DNA of 64,000 nt, taken from NCBI GenBank assembly GCA_031421635.1, contig JANOPA010000062.1, positions 1 through 64,000 on the forward strand. Direction: 5' to 3'. This DNA comes from JAPOKJ01 sp031421635 (GTDB lineage Bacteria > Pseudomonadota > Gammaproteobacteria > Burkholderiales > Burkholderiaceae_E). Positions 26,809-36,848 of the stretch are shown one piece after another. Each line of letters begins with the position of its first letter. Position 1 is the first letter of the stretch. The position numbers and the translations under genes are program-made. The notes beneath the pieces were generated by a model. The model did not search any database. It was given only the letters and a program-made list of their open reading frames with translations, and was not told where the DNA came from.

Positions 26809-27500
26809 AGAGGTTCACCTTTGGTCAATCGATTCGAAGCATCCAAAACATGTCGGACGGCAAGATCGTTGGCCTCCCCACTTTTCTTGCCGCGAATCGC
26901 CTTCAGCAGCGCAAGATGTTCGCGCTGCGAATTTTTCATGCCTGCACTACTCGACAAGTTCGTTAAACGGGCCATATGCAGCTTTTGCACAATGCCTTGA
27001 TAGGTTTCAGTGATTTGCTCATTGCCGCAGGCAGCCACGATCTCCCAATGAAAGGCCAAATTGCCATTGTAATAACCGCTTAAATCGCCTAACGACGCTG
27101 CGTCATCCATTTGATTGAGAAGACTCATCAAGCGCAGGATTAGCGCAGAGTCGGACTGATCAGCCGCTACTCTACAAGTATGAGCTTCCAAGAGGCTTCG
27201 CAAAACGTAAAGATCCGACGTTTCTTTGACACTCAGGCGACGGACAAACACTCCAATATGCTTGCGCGACTCCAAAAGTCCGGCCGTTTCTAACTCGCGC
27301 AGAGCTTCCCGCACTGGCACTCGCGAGACTTTCAGGCGCTCTGCAACCTCCGGCTCGGTGATGCGATCGCCAGGGGCAAACTCGCCACTAAGAATGGACG
27401 CCAACAAGGTGTCCTTTACACGGTGGGCCAGGGGTACTGCGGTAGATCGAATGGCTGAGCTCGGGTCGGTAGAGTCTGGGGCCCAGGGCATTACGAGCAT
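26805..27500 (-). CDS. GntR family transcriptional regulator, FCD subfamily
   Basis: 231 residues. The N-terminal winged helix has the GntR pattern LLASILSGEFAPGDRITEPE, VAERLKVSRVPVREALRELE. The C-terminal helical FCD ligand-binding domain runs from about 95 to 225. FCD regulators normally bind the organic acid used by the operon. It is the first gene of its operon and likely controls itself together with the receptor and enzyme genes. The 198-bp region between it and the divergent lipoprotein gene is AT-rich around 27530-27600 and probably holds the operator. Confidence 0.93.
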   Translation of the reverse strand: MLVMPWAPDSTDPSSAIRSTAVPLAHRVKDTLLASILSGEFAPGDRITEPEVAERLKVSRVPVREALRELETAGLLESRKHIGVFVRRLSVKETSDLYVLRSLLEAHTCRVAADQSDSALILRLMSLLNQMDDAASLGDLSGYYNGNLAFHWEIVAACGNEQITETYQGIVQKLHMARLTNLSSSAGMKNSQREHLALLKAIRGKKSGEANDLAVRHVLDASNRLTKGEPL

Positions 27501-27698
27501 GGTGAATCACTTCGTATACGTTTCATTGAGGCGCGAATCGTATACGGAAATGATCATCTACGCAAAAATGAATTGGCCTTTTAAGCCAAATAAGCCTCAT
27601 CTGCTCAGGCAATGATGGGTTGAAACCAACAGCGCCCTTACCTTCCTAAATCCTGGACAATGCAAGCCGTTGATACAAACCTCCACTCAGGATTTCAA

Positions 27699-28514
27699 AT
27701 GAAGCGTTTCCCCTCCACACAACTGTTTTCTCTGGCGCTGGCCCTGAGCCTAGGCGCCTGCGCTCAGTTGCCGACCGTAGCCCGCAAAGCCGGAACCGAA
27801 TCCCCGCCTCGCTCTGTGATGTATGTCGGCAATAGCTTCATGTACTACAACAATGGGATGAGTGGCCATGTCGGCCAGCTCGCTCGGGCCTCGGTCGAGA
27901 AGGAGCGCGCTTCCCATCGCAGCGTCTTGCTGACCATTAGTGGCTCGGGTATGGACTGGCACGACGTGGGTTCCTACTTCCGACCCAATGCGGTTGGCCG
28001 CTATTCCTTCGTTGGAGACAACGAGGTACGCTTTAACCCTGCGGGTCGCAATTTCGACGCGACCATTCTGATGGACTGTAGCCAGTGCCCGGTACACCCC
28101 ACCTTGCGCGCGACGTTCTTTGAGTTTTCCAAGCGCCATAGCGACACCGTACGAGCCAACGGCGCCGAGCCAGTATTCCTGATGACCTGGGCCTACGCCG
28201 ACAAGCCAGAAATGACTCAAGGGCTAGCGGATGCTTACAGCGCGGCGGGCCGTCAAAACAATGCGCATGTGATTCCTGCCGGCCTCGCCTTCGCACGTTC
28301 CATCGCGCGTAAGCCCGAGCTAAATCTCTACATTGCCGACAAACGCCACCCCAGTGTAGCCGGAACTTATCTTGCTGCCTGCACGGTGCTGGCCTCGTTG
28401 CATGGCGTAAACCCGATCGGGAACAGTTATACCGCCGGCTTGGATGCTGCAACAGCTCGCCATTTGCAAGAGATGGCTTGGGAGACTTCGAAGGCCTATT
28501 CGCAACCAAAGTAG
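27699..28514 (+). CDS. Lipoprotein, probable SGNH-type hydrolase
   Basis: The chosen ATG has CAGGA upstream and starts a lipoprotein signal ending LGAC (Cys21); an earlier ATG at 27660 would add 13 unlikely residues. The domain starts VMYVGNSFMYYNNGM, which fits the GNS block seen in SGNH hydrolases, and the end has DKRHPSVAGTYLAACTVL with the Asp-x-x-His pair. These are the three catalytic elements of the fold. The middle contains SGSGMDWHDVGSYF and ILMDCSQCP. An esterase or deacetylase of envelope glycans is possible; no substrate can be given. Confidence 0.7.
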   Translation: MKRFPSTQLFSLALALSLGACAQLPTVARKAGTESPPRSVMYVGNSFMYYNNGMSGHVGQLARASVEKERASHRSVLLTISGSGMDWHDVGSYFRPNAVGRYSFVGDNEVRFNPAGRNFDATILMDCSQCPVHPTLRATFFEFSKRHSDTVRANGAEPVFLMTWAYADKPEMTQGLADAYSAAGRQNNAHVIPAGLAFARSIARKPELNLYIADKRHPSVAGTYLAACTVLASLHGVNPIGNSYTAGLDAATARHLQEMAWETSKAYSQPK

Positions 28515-28578
28515 GACTTCACGCGAGCGACTCATCGACCAAGACGTTCGCCCGCAAAGGCGAACGTGTCGGCTTCAA

Positions 28579-31500
28579 CTACACCAGCACTCTCTCGATG
28601 CCACCTGCATTGGCCTGCTCCACGAACTTAGGCAACCAGTTCTCGCCAAGTAAGTGGCGAGCGATTTCCACCACGATGTAATCCGCTTCAACACCAGTAT
28701 CGCCTTCATAGCGCGATAAGCCTTGAAGGCAAGAAGGGCAAGAGGTCAATATCTTGACGGGCCCCTCAAAGCGCTTCGCTTCAATCACCGAAAGATCGGT
28801 GCTGTTAGGACTCGCCGCGGCAATACTTTGAATCCGTATCGACTCCACACCCTTCTTCATTTCCTCTTCCTTGCGGAAGCGAACCTGGGTTGAAATATCG
28901 GGCCGACTCACTCCTAGAGTGCCGGACTCACCGCAGCAGCGATCATTCTTTTCGACCTTCCCATTGAGCTCGCTGTTCATCAAGGTGTTGACCACCTTGC
29001 TTGAGGCGTAGGTTTTCATCGGCGTATGACAGGGCTCGTGATACATGTACTTGGTACCGGTCACCCCTTCCAAATGCACGCCCTTCTCCATCAAGAACTC
29101 ATGGATGTCAATGATCCGGCAACCTGGGAAAATTTTATCAAACTGATATCCCTGCAACTGGTCGTAACAAGTACCGCAACTCACCACTACAGTCTTGATA
29201 TCGAGATAGTTCAAGGTGTTGGCCACCCGGTGAAACAGCACGCGGTTATCGGTAATGATTTTGTCAGCTTTGTCGAACTGACCCGAGCCACGCTGAGGAT
29301 AACCGCAGCACAGATATCCGGGCGGCAAAATCGTTTGTACGCCAACCTCCCAAAGCATGGCTTGCGTCGCCAAACCGACTTGAGAGAACAAACGCTCCGA
29401 CCCACAGCCAGGAAAGTAAAAAACAGCCTCGGCATCCACGGCCGTGTCGGGCCTGCGGATAATGGGCACGTAATTACTGTCTTCAATATCCAGTAGCGCG
29501 CGAGCGGTGCGCTTGGGCAAATTGCCCGGCATCTTTTTGTTGACGAAGTGAATAATCTGTTCTTTGATGGGCGCTTTGCCGACCGTGGAGGGAGGTTTAC
29601 GGGTCTGCGCTTTACCGGCGACCCGGAAAAAATCTACCGCCCAACGCTGCAACTTAAAGCCCACGTCCACCATCGCACGCCGGGTCAACTTAATGGTGTC
29701 GGGGTCGGTCGCATTTAAGAAAAACATCGCCGCCGCATTGCCGGGATTGAATTTCTTCTTGCCCATCTTACGCAGCAAATTACGCATGTTCATCGACACT
29801 TCGCCAAAGTCGATATCGACCGGGCAAGGTTGCTCACACTTGTGGCACACGGTGCAATGGTCGGCGACATCTGAGAACTCGTCCCAGTGCCGGATACTCA
29901 CACCGCGCCGCGTTTGCTCTTCATAGAGAAAGGCTTCAATCAACAAAGAGGTGGCGAGAATTTTATTGCGTGGGCTGTACAACAAATTGGCACGCGGCAC
30001 ATGGGTGGCGCACACGGGTTTGCACTTGCCACAGCGCAGGCAATTCTTCACCGAATCGGCAATCGAGCCGATATCACTCTGTTGCAAAATCAAAGACTCC
30101 GCACCCATCAGGCCAAAGCTCGGCGTGTAGGCGTTACGCATATCGCCACCTGGCAAAAGCTTGCCCTTATTAAAGCGACCGTCGGGATCAATGCGCTCTT
30201 TGTAAGCCCGAAATTCGGCAGTTTCGCTCTCGGTAAGAAAGGCGAGTTTGGTGATACCAATGCCATGCTCACCCGAGATTACACCATCCAGGGAGCGCGC
30301 TAGCGCCATGATGCGTGCGACGGCCGCCTCGGCTTCCTTGAGCATTTCGTAGTCGTCTGAATTGACCGGCAGATTCGTATGAACATTGCCATCACCGGCA
30401 TGCATATGTAGCGCGACAAAGACCCGGCCGCGCAGCACTTCCTTCTGGATGTCTTGGCAGCGCGTCAGAATTGGCTGAAAAGCGGCTCCTTGAAAAATCT
30501 GCTCGAGCGGCGCACGAATTTCAGTCTTCCAGGACACTCGGATGCTGCGATCTTGCAGCAAATTAAAGAGCAGGGCCGAGGGATCTTTTTGCAGAAGGGT
30601 ATCCGCCGTCACGAGGGCTTGCCCGAGGCCTAAACCTTCAAGCGCTGCGCGCACGCTGACCAAGGGCTGATCCATTTGCGACAGCAAGAACTCCCAGCGC
30701 GCTTGGGTAGTATTGAGTAGCTCCAGGGCCTGCCCAACTCTTTGTTCGAGCAAATCTTCCATGGATAGTTTTTCCATAGAGACATCGTCTGGTCGGGCCA
30801 AGGGCAGCCCGGCTGGATTCGCGAGCAGGTCCTTGAGGCGAGCAATCAGCTTGAGTTTATTGCTGGTCGATAGCTCGATATTGATATGCTCAATACCGTC
30901 TGTGTATTCACCCATCCGCCGCAAGGGGATGACCACGTCTTCATTGATCTTGAAGGCATTGGTGTGCTTGGCAATTGCGGCCGTGCGCGCTCGATCAAGC
31001 CAAAAGGTTTTGCGCGCCTCAGGTGCAATGGCCACAAAGCCTTCGCCCGAGCGGCTGTTGGCAATTCGCACCACCTCTGACGTGGCGCGAGCGACCGCAT
31101 CGGCATCGTCGCCCACAATATCGCCAATCAGCACCATCTTGGGCAAACCGCCACGCTTACTTTTGGTGGCATAGCCAACTGCACGCAAGTAGCGCTCATC
31201 AAGATGCTCCAGGCCGGCAAGAATCGCGGGCACCCGATCTTTGTCTGGCTGAATGTTTTTCGAGATAGTGTTGAGATAATCGATGATCTCAACGATAGAA
31301 GGCACGGCCTCCTTAGGCTGACCAAAGAACTCCAGGCACACCGTACGAATCTCTTTGGGCATGCGGTGCAAGACCCACCGTGCCGAAGTAATGAGTCCGT
31401 CGCAACCTTCTTTTTGTACACCAGGCAAACCGGCCAGGAATTTATCGGTCACGTCCTTGCCGAGTCCCTGCTTACGAAAGCGTTTGCCGGGAATGTCGAG

Positions 31501-32646
31501 TTGCTCCGAGCGAAACGGCTCGCCGCGCATCGAGCCATCGATCTGCATCTGTTTCGGCTTGTACCACTTGAGCTCAAAACTTGCCACATCGACGTCATGA
31601 ATTTTGCTCATGTTGTGCGCCAGCCGACTGACCTCTAACCAGTCGCCCTGCGGGTCCACCATGCGCCACCAGGCAAGATTATCCAAGGCCGTACCCCACA
31701 ACACCGCCTTCTTGCCGCCCGCGTTCATCGCGACGTTGCCGCCGATACATGAGGCATCCAATGAGGTAGGATCGACTGCGAACACCAAGCCAGCCTGTTC
31801 AGCCGCCTCAGTGACGCGGCGCGTAACCACACCCGCCTCCGAGAAAATACTCGCGACTTCATAATCCAAACCAGGCAGCTTGGAGCGCTCAACCATTCCG
31901 AGGCGCTCAAGCTTCTCCGTGTTGATGACCGCACTACGATCCGTCAAAGGGATCGCGCCACCGGTGTAGCCCGTGCCACCGCCGCGCGGAATGATGGTGA
32001 GACCAAGCTCGATACAACCCGACACCAAACCTGCCATCTCGTATTCGCTATCCGGCATGAGGACCACGAAAGGGTACTCGACCCGCCAATCGGTGGCATC
32101 GGTCACATGCGAGACACGACTCATTCCGTCGAACTTGATGTTGTCTTTATCGGTGAATTTGGAAAGCTTCTTGCGAGTGGCCTCACGCAGGTCGTAGACA
32201 TGTCGAAAATGATCTTCAAACGCCTCAACCGCCTTGCGCGCGGCCTTCAACAGTGAATCCACGCGCGCTTCACGATCGGTTTGCATCTGGCCTGTCACCG
32301 AAGCAGCCAGGGGACTGTCGCGACGTTTGTCCACCTCCGTTAAGCGGTGGTGCAAAGCCTCCACCAACATCGCGCGGCGCTTTCTGCTCTCGACAAGATC
32401 GTCCTCAAGATAGGGATTACGCTTGACCACCCAAATATCGCCCAGCACTTCGAACAACATACGCGCAGATCGACCGGTGCGACGCTCGGTACGCAACGCT
32501 CCCAGATCGGCCCAAGCTTGTTCACCAAGCAGGCGAATCACGATTTCGCGATCAGAGAATGAAGTGTAGTTGTAGGGGATTTCCCGCAAACGGGCTGGGG
32601 TCGCCGTGTTCGGGTCGAAAAGCTGGGTCGTCAAAGGTGCATTCAT
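28579..32646 (-). CDS. Giant FAD/FMN and 4Fe-4S oxidoreductase (DUF3683 type)
   Basis: A 1,355-residue multi-domain protein. Residues 10-65 match DUF3683 (REIPYNYTSFSDREIVIRLL). A PCMH-type FAD domain follows (IPRGGGTGYTGGAIPL; DPTSLDASCIGGNVAMNAGG), then an FAD-linked oxidase C-terminal domain with HMHAGDGNVHTNLP and SGEHGIGITK. A ferredoxin part near 865-935 has CLRCGKCKPVC and CTVCHKCEQPCPVD. Two CCG domains follow with CCGYPQRGSG, CGTCYDQL, HEPCHTP and CCGESG. This is the architecture of glycolate or D-lactate dehydrogenases (GlcD plus GlcF) fused in one chain. The physiological donor is not certain. Confidence 0.9.
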   Translation of the reverse strand: MNAPLTTQLFDPNTATPARLREIPYNYTSFSDREIVIRLLGEQAWADLGALRTERRTGRSARMLFEVLGDIWVVKRNPYLEDDLVESRKRRAMLVEALHHRLTEVDKRRDSPLAASVTGQMQTDREARVDSLLKAARKAVEAFEDHFRHVYDLREATRKKLSKFTDKDNIKFDGMSRVSHVTDATDWRVEYPFVVLMPDSEYEMAGLVSGCIELGLTIIPRGGGTGYTGGAIPLTDRSAVINTEKLERLGMVERSKLPGLDYEVASIFSEAGVVTRRVTEAAEQAGLVFAVDPTSLDASCIGGNVAMNAGGKKAVLWGTALDNLAWWRMVDPQGDWLEVSRLAHNMSKIHDVDVASFELKWYKPKQMQIDGSMRGEPFRSEQLDIPGKRFRKQGLGKDVTDKFLAGLPGVQKEGCDGLITSARWVLHRMPKEIRTVCLEFFGQPKEAVPSIVEIIDYLNTISKNIQPDKDRVPAILAGLEHLDERYLRAVGYATKSKRGGLPKMVLIGDIVGDDADAVARATSEVVRIANSRSGEGFVAIAPEARKTFWLDRARTAAIAKHTNAFKINEDVVIPLRRMGEYTDGIEHINIELSTSNKLKLIARLKDLLANPAGLPLARPDDVSMEKLSMEDLLEQRVGQALELLNTTQARWEFLLSQMDQPLVSVRAALEGLGLGQALVTADTLLQKDPSALLFNLLQDRSIRVSWKTEIRAPLEQIFQGAAFQPILTRCQDIQKEVLRGRVFVALHMHAGDGNVHTNLPVNSDDYEMLKEAEAAVARIMALARSLDGVISGEHGIGITKLAFLTESETAEFRAYKERIDPDGRFNKGKLLPGGDMRNAYTPSFGLMGAESLILQQSDIGSIADSVKNCLRCGKCKPVCATHVPRANLLYSPRNKILATSLLIEAFLYEEQTRRGVSIRHWDEFSDVADHCTVCHKCEQPCPVDIDFGEVSMNMRNLLRKMGKKKFNPGNAAAMFFLNATDPDTIKLTRRAMVDVGFKLQRWAVDFFRVAGKAQTRKPPSTVGKAPIKEQIIHFVNKKMPGNLPKRTARALLDIEDSNYVPIIRRPDTAVDAEAVFYFPGCGSERLFSQVGLATQAMLWEVGVQTILPPGYLCCGYPQRGSGQFDKADKIITDNRVLFHRVANTLNYLDIKTVVVSCGTCYDQLQGYQFDKIFPGCRIIDIHEFLMEKGVHLEGVTGTKYMYHEPCHTPMKTYASSKVVNTLMNSELNGKVEKNDRCCGESGTLGVSRPDISTQVRFRKEEEMKKGVESIRIQSIAAASPNSTDLSVIEAKRFEGPVKILTSCPSCLQGLSRYEGDTGVEADYIVVEIARHLLGENWLPKFVEQANAGGIERVLV

Positions 32647-32706
32647 AGACTAAGAAGTGTACTTGATGCGACGCAACATCAAGCCAGACAACCTATTAGC
32701 GATTCA

Positions 32707-32729
32707 GGGTATCGCCCGGTGCGATACCC
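32707..32729 (-). terminator. Perfect 9-bp hairpin between minus-strand genes
   Basis: GGGTATCGC (32707-32715), loop CCGGT, GCGATACCC (32721-32729). It lies 24 bp after the M48 peptidase stop. No T run follows on the minus strand, so it is terminator-like at best. Confidence 0.5.
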
Positions 32730-32753
32730 TTAAGGGTTGGGTTTACTGAAGGA

Positions 32754-33707
32754 TCAGCGTACCGGACTACCGAAGTTAGACTGGTACGGCGGTAAATCTG
32801 CCAAATTTACGCCTTTCGAAAGCGCGTAAATCGGCATCGTTTCAACGAGATGTTTCTTGATATCGTCAATCCGCTTGGCATGCGAGGGGTGGGTAGAAAG
32901 CCATTGTGGTGGCGAGCCCTTCGACACAGCCGCCATTTTTTCCCATAGCTTTACACCGGCGCGAGGGTCGTACCCCGACCGTGCCGCGATATCCATACCC
33001 AGCAAATCACCCTCAGTTTCATCTTCCCGGCCGTATTTGAGGAGGGTTAGCTGCGTGGCTTGGGAAGCGACCTGCCCACCGAGATTTCCGTAACCAAGGA
33101 TTGACGAAAGAACCGACGCACCAATGGTAAAAACCTGCGCCACACGAGCTTTGCCCTCTCGTTCACGGCCATGCTCGCGCAGGGCATGGGCAATTTCGTG
33201 GCCCATAACTGTAGCTATTTCATCATCGGTAAGCTTCAGTGAGTCAATGATTCCGGTATAAAACGCAATTTTCCCACCAGGCATGCAAAACGCGTTGATT
33301 TGCTTGGAGCCAATCAAATTCACTTCCCAGCGCCAAGTCTTGGCGCGCTCGTTCCAACGCATGGTGTGCGGAATCATGCGTTCGGCAATCTTGCGGACCC
33401 GAATCAGTGGAGGATAATCATCCGGTGCCAAGGCACCTTGCTGTTTCGATTGCTGCTTGAGCTGCTCATACTGAACTCCTGCAGTGCGTTCAACCTCGTC
33501 GGCGCTGGCAAAACGCAGGGCACGGCTTTTCGGACCGACTTTCACGCCCTCAACCTTGTCAATATCAGTTTGGGTGGGTGTAGCCTGCTTTTGTTGGGCG
33601 AAGACAGGACTGGACCACAACCCACCACCCAAACCGAAGGTCGATAAAGCAAAGACGGTCAATATCGCGCCAGAAAGGGCTTTCAGGCGTGGCGAACGGT
33701 GGCTCAT
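32754..33707 (-). CDS. Exported M48-family zinc metalloprotease
   Basis: 317 residues with a signal peptide (LSGAILTVFALSTFGLG, ending VFAQ). The zinc motif HEIAH is at 170-174, and the third ligand Glu lies in the later EDETEGDLLGMD. The sequence INAFCMPGGKIAFYTG before the motif is typical of the family. There is no TPR domain, unlike BepA, so it resembles LoiP/YcaL-type periplasmic quality-control proteases. It stands alone, divergent from the AmpG-like gene. Confidence 0.92.
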   Translation of the reverse strand: MSHRSPRLKALSGAILTVFALSTFGLGGGLWSSPVFAQQKQATPTQTDIDKVEGVKVGPKSRALRFASADEVERTAGVQYEQLKQQSKQQGALAPDDYPPLIRVRKIAERMIPHTMRWNERAKTWRWEVNLIGSKQINAFCMPGGKIAFYTGIIDSLKLTDDEIATVMGHEIAHALREHGREREGKARVAQVFTIGASVLSSILGYGNLGGQVASQATQLTLLKYGREDETEGDLLGMDIAARSGYDPRAGVKLWEKMAAVSKGSPPQWLSTHPSHAKRIDDIKKHLVETMPIYALSKGVNLADLPPYQSNFGSPVR

Positions 33708-33870
33708 TGGCTCTCCATAAATCTACTTTTTGAAATCAGCGGGTAGCATAGCGAAAAAAACCGCTTTCGTGAGTCAAAACATCAAATCTGCAAACAATCG
33801 TCAACAACCAACCCCATCTGGTGGCGAAGGAGACAATCTGCAAGCTCTTTCGGGCCCACCCAAAAAAACC

Positions 33871-35292
33871 ATGGGTCAAACCTATGGCCAGATCTTTGCC
33901 AGCCGCAGAATTGCCTGGATGCTTTTCTTAGGCTTTGCGAGCGGACTACCCCTGGCTCTATCAACGGGTACCTTGCAAGCTTGGCTGACCGTCGAAGGCC
34001 TGGACATCAAAACAATTGGTTTTTTCGCCCTTGCCGGCCTACCCTACACGTTTAAGTTTGTCTGGGCGCCCCTCCTTGATCGTTTTGAGCCACCCAGTAT
34101 GCCAAGACGCAAAGGCTGGTTGATTTTCACCCAAGCCGCCTTAGCGGCGCTGTGCTTTGTAATGGCCACACTTGACGCAAAGACCCAAGTGGCAGCGGTC
34201 GGCCTTTGTGCAGTTCTAATCGCATTTTTCTCCGCCAGTCAGGACATTGTCTTTGACGCCTACCGCAGTGACATTCTCCCCTCTGAGGAGCGCGGCGTTG
34301 GTGCCGCCGTGTCCGTCTTGGGATACCGTCTGGCCATGTTGGTCTCGGGCGCGCTGGCCCTGATCTTCGCCGAGAATTACATCGGTTGGCCTAACACGTA
34401 TCGCGCCATTGGTGTCATTTTCGCCTTGTTGGTTTTCGTATCGTGGACCTCGCCAAGCCTGAACAACGCGGAGAGAGTCAAAAGCAGTGCAGCTCTTGAA
34501 TTGCGAGGCTTCGCGGCCATGCTGGTCACCGGTGGGCTCACGTACTACGTGTTGCACAAACTTGGGCAAGGCCTGCACATCGACGGACGCTTCGCAAAGC
34601 TCGGCTGGGAAACGCTGGCCATGATGGCGGCCTTGGTTGCGGCCATTTTCGCTGCCAGGAAATCTGGCTTCCCTTCGTTTGTGGCGCCTTGGGACGCGTT
34701 TTTTACCCGCGAACGAGCGCTTTGGCTATTGGCGCTGATCGTGCTCTACAAGCTCGGCGACGCTTTCGCCTCAGCTCTTTCCACTACCTTCCTGATTCGC
34801 GGCGTAGGTTTCAGTGCAACCGAAGTCGGCGTGGTCAATAAGGGTGTCGGCCTGGTGGCCACCATTGTGGGCGCTCTGGTCGGTGGCGCATGGTTGGCCA
34901 GGCGTCCGCTATTCAACAGCCTTCTTCTCTTTGGAGTTTTGCAGGCGGTTTCCAATCTTTGCTATTGGGCGCTCTCGGTCATGCCAAAAAGCTACGAATT
35001 GATGGCGGGCGCCATATTGGTGGAGAATCTTTGCGGCGGTATGGGCACCTCCGCCTTTGTAGCCTTTTTGATGGCACTGACCGACAAACGTTTTTCAGCG
35101 GCTCAGTTTGCCCTGCTCTCTGCCCTGGCTGCCGTGGGCCGGGTGTATGTGGGCCCGACCTCGGGCGTGATGGTCGAAGCCTTTGGCTGGCCCATTTTCT
35201 TCTTGTGGAGCATAGCGGCTGCGATTCCGGGCCTACTGCTTTTAATGTGGCTCAGGAAAGATATTGACAAACTTCCTGGCGCCATGCCGTAA
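33871..35292 (+). CDS. ampG: AmpG-family muropeptide/MFS transporter
   Basis: A 12-14 helix major facilitator of the AmpG/PAT type. It opens with RIAWMLFLGFASGLPLALSTGTLQ cut here to its key part GFASGLPLALS, followed by KTIGFFALAGLPYTFKFVWA and DRFEPP. A second conserved part is SASQDIVFDAYRSDIL. AmpG proteins import anhydro-muropeptides from the periplasm for cell-wall recycling. The ATG at 33871 begins the conserved region. In-frame TTG 33730 and GTG 33769 would add 34-47 non-conserved residues, and none has a clear ribosome-binding site. Confidence 0.85.
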   Translation: MGQTYGQIFASRRIAWMLFLGFASGLPLALSTGTLQAWLTVEGLDIKTIGFFALAGLPYTFKFVWAPLLDRFEPPSMPRRKGWLIFTQAALAALCFVMATLDAKTQVAAVGLCAVLIAFFSASQDIVFDAYRSDILPSEERGVGAAVSVLGYRLAMLVSGALALIFAENYIGWPNTYRAIGVIFALLVFVSWTSPSLNNAERVKSSAALELRGFAAMLVTGGLTYYVLHKLGQGLHIDGRFAKLGWETLAMMAALVAAIFAARKSGFPSFVAPWDAFFTRERALWLLALIVLYKLGDAFASALSTTFLIRGVGFSATEVGVVNKGVGLVATIVGALVGGAWLARRPLFNSLLLFGVLQAVSNLCYWALSVMPKSYELMAGAILVENLCGGMGTSAFVAFLMALTDKRFSAAQFALLSALAAVGRVYVGPTSGVMVEAFGWPIFFLWSIAAAIPGLLLLMWLRKDIDKLPGAMP

Positions 35293-35424
35293 AGAAGCTC
35301 GGCGAAGCACTGTTCCGAAAACGCGAGACGTCAAGGGCGTAAAATCTAAGCTTCGCTAATGATCCGTGGCTTCCATCGTCGTTGCTGCGGGCTCCGGCGA
35401 CAACACCCGACAAAGACACGCCCG

Positions 35425-36129
35425 ATGATCAACAAGATATTTCCATCCGCCGAGAAGGCCCTCGCCGACCTGAAGGACGGCGCCACCATCATGATTGGAA
35501 GCTTTGGGGGTGCGGGCATGGCGACCGAGCTGCTGGACGCCGTCATTGCGCACGGCGCAAAAGATCTCACCATCGTGAATAACAATGCGGGCAACGGCGA
35601 AACCGGTTTGGCAGCACTCATGAAAGCGCGCCGGGTCCGCAAAATTATTTGCTCATTCCCTCGCCAGGCCGACTCCCATGTCTTTGATTCTCTCTACCTT
35701 TCCAAACAAATCGAACTCGAACTCGTGCCTCAAGGCAACCTCGCGGAGCGCATTCGTGCTGCGGGCGCCGGCATCGGTGCGTTTTTTACGCCCACGGGTT
35801 ATGGTACTGACCTCGCCAAGGGCAAGGAAACCCGAGAGATTGATGGACGGCAATATGTTTTGGAATATCCAATTCATGCCGATTACGCACTCATTTCAGC
35901 CCTGCGTGCCGATCGCTGGGGTAACCTCACTTACCGAATGACCGCACGCAACTTTGCACCGGTGATGGCCACGGCCGCAAGAATCACGGTGGTGCAGGCA
36001 CACGAGATTGTTGAGCTCGGAGAGATCGATCCCGAAACGGTCGTAACTCCTGGCATTTTCGTACAGCGTGTCGTTCACATTGCGAGCGCGCGAGTCCGTG
36101 CCAAAGCACCTAAAAAGGAGGCCGCATGA
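35425..36129 (+). CDS. pcaI: 3-oxoadipate CoA-transferase subunit A
   Basis: 234 residues of the CoA-transferase family I alpha subunit. It carries DGATIMIGSFGGAGMATELLDA near the start (the glycine-rich region), AAGAGIGAFFTPTGYGT, and ALRADRWGNLTYRMTARNF. With subunit B it moves CoA from succinyl-CoA to 3-oxoadipate in the beta-ketoadipate pathway. The assignment to oxoadipate rather than another acid rests on the thiolase gene two genes downstream. The stop overlaps the pcaJ start by ATGA. Confidence 0.9.
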   Translation: MINKIFPSAEKALADLKDGATIMIGSFGGAGMATELLDAVIAHGAKDLTIVNNNAGNGETGLAALMKARRVRKIICSFPRQADSHVFDSLYLSKQIELELVPQGNLAERIRAAGAGIGAFFTPTGYGTDLAKGKETREIDGRQYVLEYPIHADYALISALRADRWGNLTYRMTARNFAPVMATAARITVVQAHEIVELGEIDPETVVTPGIFVQRVVHIASARVRAKAPKKEAA

Positions 36130-36848
36130 ACGCGCCCATAAAAGCAGCAACGCTGGTCGGCGATCCAAACTCTAATGTCACGAAGGGGGCGGCAAACTTT
36201 ACCGCCTGGACCCGTGATCAAATGGCTGCGCTGGTTGCACAAGACATCCCCGAAGGAGCCTTTGTCAATCTCGGCATTGGCTTGCCCACGATGGTGGCAA
36301 ATCACATTCCCTCAGATCGCGAAATCATTTTGCACAGTGAGAACGGTGTACTCGGGATGGGGCCGGTCGCGGCCAAAGGTGAAGAGGACTGGGACCTGGT
36401 CAACGCTGGCAAACAAGCTGTAACGCTCGTCAAAGGGGCAAGCTTTTTTCATCACGCCGATTCATTTGCCATGATGCGTGGCGGCCATCTTGATATTTGT
36501 GTGTTGGGCGCCTTCCAAGTGTCTCGTAAGGGCGATCTCGCCAATTGGCACACGGGATCGGCCGATGCAATACCTGCAGTAGGCGGGGCCATGGATTTAG
36601 CGATTGGTGCCAAGCAGGTTTTTGTCATGATGGAGCATCTCACCAAGCAAGGCGAAAGCAAACTGGTTGAGGAGTGCAGCTACCCACTCACCGGGATCCA
36701 ATGCGTGGCAAGAATATATAGCGATCTCGCCGTGATCGAATTACACCCAGATGGTCGAGCCCCTAAAGTGCTCAAGCTATGTCCTGGGCTCACCTTGGAT
36801 GAGCTTAGTCGCCTTTCCACAATATTTTTTGAGAACCAAAATGTCTGA
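36126..36848 (+). CDS. pcaJ: 3-oxoadipate CoA-transferase subunit B
   Basis: 240 residues of the beta subunit. The catalytic glutamate is in HSENGVLGMGP. Other marks are VNLGIGLPTMVANHI near the start and GGHLDICVLGAFQVS. The first 28 residues look like a non-conserved extension. It pairs with pcaI and overlaps pcaF by 8 bp. Confidence 0.92.
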   Translation: MNAPIKAATLVGDPNSNVTKGAANFTAWTRDQMAALVAQDIPEGAFVNLGIGLPTMVANHIPSDREIILHSENGVLGMGPVAAKGEEDWDLVNAGKQAVTLVKGASFFHHADSFAMMRGGHLDICVLGAFQVSRKGDLANWHTGSADAIPAVGGAMDLAIGAKQVFVMMEHLTKQGESKLVEECSYPLTGIQCVARIYSDLAVIELHPDGRAPKVLKLCPGLTLDELSRLSTIFFENQNV

